This document shows, piece after piece, positions 21,501-27,282 of a stretch of 27,282 bases of DNA. The notes beneath the pieces were generated by a model that searched no databases, was not told the origin of the DNA, and saw only the letters and a program-made list of their open reading frames with translations. The position numbers and the translations under genes were made by a program. This DNA is from Prevotella sp. UBA4339 (GTDB lineage Bacteria > Bacteroidota > Bacteroidia > Bacteroidales > Bacteroidaceae): the NCBI GenBank assembly GCA_002393725.1, contig DGTJ01000057.1, positions 53,736 through 81,017 of the forward strand. Reading direction: 5' to 3'. Each line of letters starts with the position of its first letter. Position 1 is the first letter of the stretch.

Positions 21501-24500
21501 GTGAGACTAGTCAAACATACTATAAACTGGATTGTATGGAGCCTGATGGCTTTGTACATCCTATTACTTATAATGACCCATATACCTGCATGCCAAAGAT
21601 TTTTGGGAGGAAAAGTATCTAGCGAGCTTTCTGAAATACTTGCCACCAAAGTTAAAGTTGGAAGCATCGACCTCGGATTCCTTAATCGTGTGATTATCAA
21701 CGACGTAACTCTTTATGATCAACAAAATCGCATTATGTTATTAGCTTCACGCATATCCGTCAAGATTGACCCTATAGCTTTGGCAGAAGGAAAGATAAGC
21801 ATCTCATCAGCCCAGCTATTCAGCACCAATGGACGATTCTACAAGCGTGATGCCAATTCTAAGCCAAACTATCAGTTTCTGCTCGACTCACTAGCATCGA
21901 AAGATACCGCCAGTAACTCACCACTCGACCTTAGGATTAATTCCCTCATAATAAGACGCTCTGGAATAATATATAATCAGGGTGACATCGCTAAATCAGA
22001 AGGGCTTTTTAACGTCCACCATCTTAGAATACATGATATCAGTGCTCACGTTATCCTAAAAAGACTTACAGAAGATTCCATCGACGTAAACATAAAGCGT
22101 CTTAGCCTTAAGGAACAGTCAGGCTTGGAACTCAACAATCTGACATTCCGTCTGCAAGCAGGAAGGAAAAATGCCGAATTGAAGAATTTCCGTCTTGAAA
22201 TGCCAAGTACAAAGATTGCCATTGACACCATTATGACGTCATATGTAATGGATGGCAGCAAACTTATTACAAATTCTATTAATTATAAAGGAGAAATTGA
22301 AGATACATATATTACCCCCTCTGACCTCAGATGCTTCTATAGCCACTTGAAAAACTTTCAAAAAGCAATTCATTTAAAGACACTTATCAATGGTAAAGGA
22401 CTGCTCACCACACTAACAGGACTCCATATTTGGTCGGATACCGGCGATATAAACCTCCTCGCAAATGGACAAGTTGATTTTTCTAAAAGCACGCCATTAT
22501 GGAATGCAAAAATCCATGACTTGACATTGTCAGAGAACACACTTGATTTCCTTCAAAAGACTATACCGGATGCTCCTAAACAGATATCGAGCATCGGATA
22601 CCTCCAACTAAAAGGAGATCTTAGCGGCCATTCTGACGGAGGTTTCTATTCTAACGCCATATTGCAGACAGGTATTGGAAACCTTGACATAAATTTTGAG
22701 ATGTCAGGTACAAAGCAGTTCACTGGCAGAATTGGTACAGAAGGGATTAATCTAAGGCCGTTATTGGGTGATGAACAGTTCGGTATGCTTGCAACGACTC
22801 TTAACATTGACGGTCAGATAGGCATAAAGATTCCAACCATTAATGCTCATGGAGTTGTTTCACGTCTCGATTATAAAGATTACCCGTTTACAGATATAGG
22901 CATCAACGGCACATATTCCAACGAAGGCATAGCTGGTTTCCTAAAAATCGAAGACCCAAACCTCTCAGCAGAGATAGAAGGGAATCTTGCAAAGATAGCT
23001 GATGGCAAAAATCGTATTAATATAAAAGGAGTATTAGGCCATATAGCGCCTAAGGCATTAAAGATATCAGACAAATGGGGTAATGCCTCATTCTCTTCCA
23101 ACATAGAGGCAGACCTAACAGCAAAGACCATCAACGATGCCCATGGAACCCTACGCATAAGCAAATTTTCAATGATAGAGGAAGACGGTAGCCAGTATAA
23201 CCTAGACAACCTTTATCTCACCTCTGGCTTTGAAGACGATTTGCATTTCATGACATTAGTAAGTGACTTCGCAAAAGCTGATTTAAAAGGGGTATTTGAA
23301 TATACTACCCTACCACAAAGTTTTATTAATTTCGTAGCATCAGCTCTTCCTACTCTTCCAGGACTACCTCCTACTTCAAGGAAATCAGATAATAATTTCT
23401 CTCTTCGCCTTCAAGTTTTCAAGACAGACTGGATTCAAAAACTTATGGGGATAAATGTAAACATTGTACACCCAGTAATCTTAGATGCCCGTTTGAACGA
23501 CAACACAAAGTCCATCAACCTCGAAGCCAATATTCCTGACATCACATACAACGGCAGCCGTTATACCAATGGAATCATCCTCATCACAACCCCATCGGAC
23601 AGTATAAAAGGCAACATCAACTTAAGCAAAGTTGAGGAGAGCGGCAATTCGACAGATATTGCCTTGAACGCCGTTGCCTCAGACAACAATCTCACGACCT
23701 CACTATCTTTCAGAAACAATACCAGCCAAGAAAACTTTAGTGGAAATCTCAACCTAATTACAAAACTATATAGGAACAATACCAATCAGCCAGAGGCTCA
23801 TATTAGAGTCCAACCCTCCCATCTCATTCTCAATGGCGCAACATGGAACGTAGAATCGTCGGATATCATCTATAATTCCGACAAACTCCATGTTAACCAA
23901 TTTAATATCCACAATGGTCAGCAGCATATCATTATCAATGGCAAGGCGACCTCTTCGCCACAGGACTCCATAACTATCGACCTTAATGACGTGGAAGTGG
24001 CATACATCCTTGATCTTGTAGATTTCCATAGTGTGGAGTTCACAGGAAAAGCTTCAGGCAATGCCACAGTGACTGCTCCATTCGGGGACTTTGCCATAAA
24101 AGCTGGAATTGTAGTAGATGACTTCAAATTTGAACGCGGGCGAATGGGAACACTCTATGCTGAAGCATCTTGGATAAAAGAGCTCGGACAGATAGACATC
24201 GATGCCATTGCCGACGACGGTCTCAATGCCAAGACCTTTGTAAATGGATATATCTCTCCTACATACAATACCATCGACCTGAAAATAAATGCTGATGGAA
24301 CTTACATAGATTTCATGCATAATTTCACAAGTACCTTCCTCTCGTCAATAACTGGTAACGGTCATGGAAACGTACGACTTGCAGGGACACTTGACAACAT
24401 CAACCTTACAGGTCAATTGATAATTGATGATGCCAAAGCGACTGTAACAGCCCTCAACACGACATATACTCTCACTAATGACACAGTGAACTTCATACCT

Positions 24501-25928
24501 GACGAAATAGAACTTCATAATATGAAAGTTTACGATGTTGACGGTAATAGCGGCATTCTCAGTGGAGGTATTCACCACAAACACCTGACCAGCATGACTT
24601 TCGATCTCTTTGTTGAGGCAGATAATCTTTTGGCTTACGATTTCAAAGACTTTGGGGAGTCTGTATTCTATGGCACTGTATATGCATCTGGTGACGTAGC
24701 CATCCACGGACGTACTGACGAAATAGTAATCGACTGCAATGTAACTCCCCAGAAGAATACAGTATTTGTCTACAATGCATCATCACCTGACGCGATCAGC
24801 AATCAGGAATTTATTGAGTGGGGGTCAGGATCAGCAAATAGCACTAACAACTTTAAACCGACGATCAAGAATAATCCAGGAACCGAAGAAATAGACATCC
24901 CTACCGATATATACATCAACTTCCTTGTAAACTGTACCCCTGATGCAACCATGAGGATTCTTATGGATTCAAACACCAATGACTACATAAATCTCTATGG
25001 AAATGGTACTATCCGGGCTACATTCTACAATAAAGGAGCATTCAATATGTTTGGCACATATACTGTCGATCATGGTACCTACGGCATCACTATACAAAAT
25101 ATTATAAAGAAAAACTTCACCTTCAATCGTGGCGGAACTATTGTGTTTGGTGGTGATCCTTACAATGCTGCTCTCAATCTACAGGCTGTATACACCGTAA
25201 ACGGAGTTTCACTTTCAGACCTCAATATAGGCAACAGTTTCGCCTCGAACACTATCCGAGTTAACTGTCTGATGAACATTGGTGGTATGCCCAATTCCCC
25301 ACAGGTTGACTTTGACCTTGAGATGCCTACCGTAAATGCAGACGAACAACAAATGGTGCGATCTATAATAAATGGCCAGCAGGAGATGAACCAGCAAGTT
25401 CTCTACCTTCTAGGTATCGGTAGATTCTATAACCAGGGGCAGAACAACTCCGGCTCTGACCAGGCTGACCGTACAACGCTTGCCATGCAGAGTTTCCTTT
25501 CAGGAACACTCTCAACCCAGATCAATAGTCTTCTTAATACCGTCATAAAGAACGACAACTGGAATTTCGGAGCAAACATCTCTACAGGCAATGAGGGCTG
25601 GCATAACGCTGAATACGAAGGACTTATCAGCGGAAGGATGCTGAACAACAGATTATTGCTCAACGGACAATTTGGCTACCGAGACAATGCCCGCCAAGCT
25701 ACGCCATCATTCATTGGAGACTTTGATCTTCAGTATCTACTCTTCCCTAACGGGAACCTAGCACTAAAGGTATATAACCAAACAAACGACCGTTATTTTA
25801 CAAAATCTTCTCTTAACACGCAAGGTATTGGTGTTATTATGAAGAAGGACTTTAACGGAATACGAGACCTTTTCTTCACAAAGAAAAAGAAAAAGAATAG
25901 AGAAAAGAATAAAAAGAATTCCAGATAG
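21501..25928 (+). CDS. tamB: TamB-like translocation and assembly protein (AsmA-like)
   Basis: Very large envelope protein (1475 aa). Family members span the periplasm as a long beta-strand groove and are implicated in outer-membrane protein assembly and lipid transport. One N-terminal membrane helix (about 9-27) precedes an AsmA-like start (KVKVGSIDLGFLNRVIINDV). Hundreds of residues of repetitive amphipathic beta strands follow, rich in Asn, Asp, Ile and Thr. The TamB (DUF490) region occupies roughly 970-1430, including FNRGGTIVFGGDPYNAALNL-type and LDFDLEMP-type segments. The C-terminus is very Lys-rich. The start is GTG at 21501: an in-frame TAA lies eight codons upstream, and the next Met (residue 17) is inside the membrane helix. 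No TamA or other BamA-like partner is in the window. Confidence 0.92.
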   Translation: MRLVKHTINWIVWSLMALYILLLIMTHIPACQRFLGGKVSSELSEILATKVKVGSIDLGFLNRVIINDVTLYDQQNRIMLLASRISVKIDPIALAEGKISISSAQLFSTNGRFYKRDANSKPNYQFLLDSLASKDTASNSPLDLRINSLIIRRSGIIYNQGDIAKSEGLFNVHHLRIHDISAHVILKRLTEDSIDVNIKRLSLKEQSGLELNNLTFRLQAGRKNAELKNFRLEMPSTKIAIDTIMTSYVMDGSKLITNSINYKGEIEDTYITPSDLRCFYSHLKNFQKAIHLKTLINGKGLLTTLTGLHIWSDTGDINLLANGQVDFSKSTPLWNAKIHDLTLSENTLDFLQKTIPDAPKQISSIGYLQLKGDLSGHSDGGFYSNAILQTGIGNLDINFEMSGTKQFTGRIGTEGINLRPLLGDEQFGMLATTLNIDGQIGIKIPTINAHGVVSRLDYKDYPFTDIGINGTYSNEGIAGFLKIEDPNLSAEIEGNLAKIADGKNRINIKGVLGHIAPKALKISDKWGNASFSSNIEADLTAKTINDAHGTLRISKFSMIEEDGSQYNLDNLYLTSGFEDDLHFMTLVSDFAKADLKGVFEYTTLPQSFINFVASALPTLPGLPPTSRKSDNNFSLRLQVFKTDWIQKLMGINVNIVHPVILDARLNDNTKSINLEANIPDITYNGSRYTNGIILITTPSDSIKGNINLSKVEESGNSTDIALNAVASDNNLTTSLSFRNNTSQENFSGNLNLITKLYRNNTNQPEAHIRVQPSHLILNGATWNVESSDIIYNSDKLHVNQFNIHNGQQHIIINGKATSSPQDSITIDLNDVEVAYILDLVDFHSVEFTGKASGNATVTAPFGDFAIKAGIVVDDFKFERGRMGTLYAEASWIKELGQIDIDAIADDGLNAKTFVNGYISPTYNTIDLKINADGTYIDFMHNFTSTFLSSITGNGHGNVRLAGTLDNINLTGQLIIDDAKATVTALNTTYTLTNDTVNFIPDEIELHNMKVYDVDGNSGILSGGIHHKHLTSMTFDLFVEADNLLAYDFKDFGESVFYGTVYASGDVAIHGRTDEIVIDCNVTPQKNTVFVYNASSPDAISNQEFIEWGSGSANSTNNFKPTIKNNPGTEEIDIPTDIYINFLVNCTPDATMRILMDSNTNDYINLYGNGTIRATFYNKGAFNMFGTYTVDHGTYGITIQNIIKKNFTFNRGGTIVFGGDPYNAALNLQAVYTVNGVSLSDLNIGNSFASNTIRVNCLMNIGGMPNSPQVDFDLEMPTVNADEQQMVRSIINGQQEMNQQVLYLLGIGRFYNQGQNNSGSDQADRTTLAMQSFLSGTLSTQINSLLNTVIKNDNWNFGANISTGNEGWHNAEYEGLISGRMLNNRLLLNGQFGYRDNARQATPSFIGDFDLQYLLFPNGNLALKVYNQTNDRYFTKSSLNTQGIGVIMKKDFNGIRDLFFTKKKKKNREKNKKNSR

Positions 25929-25931
25929 TAT

Positions 25932-25956
25932 AACCAAGATATTTATCTTAGTTTTA
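25932..25956 (+). terminator. Weak hairpin after tamB
   Basis: AAGAT/ATCTT with an ATTT loop (25936-25949), extended by AAC/GTT past a mismatch, is followed by a short T run. It overlaps the 3' end of the convergent glucosaminidase gene and is a modest terminator candidate. Confidence 0.35.
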
Positions 25957-26857
25957 AGCCCTCACCCACACGAATCTCGTGTTCAGGATTCAGCCCATTC
26001 AATTTATACAGGCTCTTCACTCTTATGCCATACTTCTGTGCTATCGAATACATCGATTCGCCATTGCGCACATAGTGCAGCCTGTCCTTATAATCCTTTG
26101 GAGCCTTCTTCTGCTTCTTTTTCAGCCAAATCACCTCACCAGCTTCAATTTGGTCACGCTTGTCGCGCTCATTATATTTAGCTATCTTCTTATAACTTAC
26201 CCCAATCTCCTTTCCTATAGATTCAAACGTATCCCCTTTTCGGGCAATCAGATAATAGTTTTTATTGAAAATCTTTATTGGATGCAGCGAAACACTATTC
26301 AATTGATTACTTTTGGTATGATCAATCATAAATTTGTCATACCCTTTTGCATTATCATACTGATAAAGCTTATAGAGCTGTATCAGTTCTATAAGTTTAT
26401 TGGCATACTGAGGGTTTGTTGCATATCCTGCAGCCTTCAATCCCTTTGCCCATGCTCTATAGTCAGTTGTCTCATAATTAAACAGAGATGCGTATCTCTT
26501 TCCATTGGCCAGGAATCGAGAATGATCCTCGTATGACTGATATACTGATTCATACGCTCTAAAGCATTCACCATCAGTATCGTCATCCTGATAAATCTTC
26601 CTGCCATCCCAACCGTTACACTTTATGCCAAAGTGATTATTGCCCTTTACTGCAAGACGACTCTGACCTGCCCCACTCTCAAAAAGTCCCTGAGCAAGGG
26701 TTATGGACGCAGGAATCCCCCATCGCTGCATCTGTTCAATAGCTATATCCTTATACTGATTAATATACTGCTGGTATTTCTGATTCCACTGCATCTGTGC
26801 AGTAGAACTAACAGCTGCCAACATGCAGCCCAATATCGTAAATACTAATTTCTTCAT
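25943..26857 (-). CDS. Secreted GH73 glucosaminidase with two LysM repeats
   Basis: Predicted peptidoglycan hydrolase that would cut glycan strands after N-acetylglucosamine. A signal peptide (about 1-20, ending SSTA) is followed by the GH73 domain (about 25-165) with the catalytic Glu60 in TLAQGLFESGAGQS. The conserved segments NNHFGIKC, FRAYESVYQSYEDHSRFL and AGYATNPQYANKL are also present. A linker leads to two LysM modules (about 201-245, YYLIARKGDTFESIG, and about 260-303, HYVRNGESMYSIAQKYGI), which bind peptidoglycan. Length 304 aa is usual for Bacteroidales homologues. It has a strong promoter of its own and converges on tamB with only 14 bases between stop codons. Confidence 0.94.
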   Translation of the reverse strand: MKKLVFTILGCMLAAVSSTAQMQWNQKYQQYINQYKDIAIEQMQRWGIPASITLAQGLFESGAGQSRLAVKGNNHFGIKCNGWDGRKIYQDDDTDGECFRAYESVYQSYEDHSRFLANGKRYASLFNYETTDYRAWAKGLKAAGYATNPQYANKLIELIQLYKLYQYDNAKGYDKFMIDHTKSNQLNSVSLHPIKIFNKNYYLIARKGDTFESIGKEIGVSYKKIAKYNERDKRDQIEAGEVIWLKKKQKKAPKDYKDRLHYVRNGESMYSIAQKYGIRVKSLYKLNGLNPEHEIRVGEGLKLR

Positions 26858-26871
26858 ATTCTAAGCGAGTG

Positions 26872-26903
26872 CAAAGGTAGCACTAAATAATGAAAGTGCC
26901 AAA
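26872..26903 (-). promoter_or_regulatory. Promoter of the GH73 glucosaminidase
   Basis: On the minus strand, TTTG (26903-26900), a 20-base spacer and TACCTTTG (26879-26872) match the Bacteroidetes consensus at both elements. The ATG is 15 bases downstream of the -7 element, so the 5' leader is very short. Confidence 0.8.
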
Positions 26904-26999
26904 CATTCACCTCATAAATTATAATATCTGTGCATATTTTTAACCAATCAATCTATCAATTACGCACACCGAAATGTTAATGTTTGATAAATTTTGCAG

Positions 27000-27017
27000 T
27001 TGTGTGGGAGCACACAA
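27000..27017. promoter_or_regulatory. Perfect palindrome resembling a CRP/FNR-family site
   Basis: TTGTGTG and CACACAA are perfect inverted copies around GGAG. Written as TGTGT-N6-ACACA, it resembles the TGTGA-N6-TCACA pattern bound by CRP-type regulators. It ends 29 bases before the -33 element of the rightward promoter at 27047. Regulator identity is inference. Confidence 0.4.
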
Positions 27018-27046
27018 ATATTATCTGAAAAAAAATTGAGAAATAA

Positions 27047-27078
27047 TTTGTTAGATTCAGAAAAAAGGCCTACCTTTG
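27047..27078 (+). promoter_or_regulatory. Strong rightward promoter with no gene directly behind it
   Basis: TTTG (27047-27050), a 20-base spacer and TACCTTTG (27071-27078) match the consensus perfectly. Transcription should begin near 27084 and run to the right. Confidence 0.8.
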
Positions 27079-27083
27079 CAATC

Positions 27084-27174
27084 GTTATCCTGAAAACAAT
27101 CTTTTTGCCTTAAAAAAACTAATACCTATTGGAGATATGGAGCGATCAGCTGTGAAGCCTGTCGCTTTTTTTTT
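27084..27174 (+). ncRNA. Candidate small RNA or terminated leader of about 90 bases
   Basis: The 425 bases from 26858 to the window end hold no protein gene that I recognise. A full promoter (27047-27078) and a hairpin with an eight-T tail (27141-27174) bracket about 90 transcribed bases, including an A-rich stretch (27114-27120). It could be a free small RNA. It could also be the terminated leader of a gene beyond the window edge: ATG at 27137 opens a 16-codon frame across the terminator (MERSAVKPVAFFLPFC), and a second hairpin follows at 27182-27203. No known RNA family was recognised. The 5' end is estimated from promoter spacing. Confidence 0.45.
27141..27174 (+). terminator. Intrinsic terminator or attenuator
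   Basis: AGCGA-T-CAG (27141-27149) pairs with CTG-TCGCT (27159-27166), leaving one bulged T and a nine-base loop. Eight T residues (27167-27174) follow directly. It is the only strong stop signal behind the promoter at 27047. Confidence 0.75.
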
Positions 27175-27181
27175 GCCCTTT

Positions 27182-27203
27182 TGTTAAGTGTCTTCGCTTA
27201 ACA
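27182..27203 (+). repeat. Second hairpin behind the terminator
   Basis: TGTTAAG (27182-27188) and CTTAACA (27197-27203) form a 7-bp stem with an 8-base loop and no T run. The bases after it to 27282 show no promoter, hairpin or open frame that I can support. Confidence 0.5.
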
Positions 27204-27282
27204 GTTAATCAATGTTTATCTTAGGCAACTATATACTATTTGACCCTATAAATGAAATGCTGTTTCGATAGATGTCGTAAGC

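Overview
The window looks like a chromosomal segment of a Bacteroidales bacterium, most likely Prevotella or a close relative. Five things point there. Upstream regions repeatedly carry the Bacteroidetes promoter signature TTTG-N19/20-TAnnTTTG. Gene starts lack Shine-Dalgarno sequences. The ATP synthase genes are ordered atpD-atpC-(atpI-like)-atpB-E-F-H-A-G. AtpB has a signal-peptide-like N-terminal extension and epsilon is short. A complete Na+-translocating NADH:quinone reductase operon is present. The species cannot be fixed from the sequence alone.

Layout. 1-79: 3' half of a tRNA-Arg(TCT) and its terminator. 90-1986 (+): a MORN/GH25 lysozyme-like lipoprotein and rlmH. 1987-2299: a GC-rich direct and inverted repeat cluster, then a promoter. 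2300-2674 (+): a small secreted protein of unknown function. 2757-3629 (-): a membrane-anchored zinc metallopeptidase. 3830-11105 (-): the nine-gene F1Fo ATP synthase operon with its own promoter and terminator. 11251-15358 (-): a probable three-gene operon, in transcription order a sensor histidine kinase with a periplasmic solute-binding domain, an NhaD-type Na+/H+ antiporter, and a P-loop NTPase fused to a CYTH domain. 15559-21317 (-): nqrABCDEF. 21501-25928 (+): tamB. 25943-26857 (-): a GH73 glucosaminidase with two LysM repeats. 26858-27282: no protein gene seen, but a strong promoter and an intrinsic terminator bracket a candidate small RNA or leader.

How the genes fit together. About 17.5 kb in the middle encodes a cation-energetics block on one strand. 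Na+-NQR exports Na+ while oxidising NADH. NhaD can exchange that Na+ gradient for protons. The c subunit of the ATP synthase lacks the residues typical of Na+-binding rings, so the enzyme is probably H+-driven. NhaD would then be the link between the two ion circuits. It sits between the two operons, behind a sensor kinase and in front of an NTPase-CYTH protein resembling the animal TTD14 family. The flanking genes are mostly cell-envelope functions (two peptidoglycan hydrolases, TamB, a metallopeptidase).

The most unusual items are the kinase-nhaD-NTPase/CYTH operon, the possible small RNA at the right edge with a CRP-like palindrome upstream, and the repeat cluster after rlmH. Everything here is read by eye. 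Family assignments rest on motifs and gene order, not on database searches.
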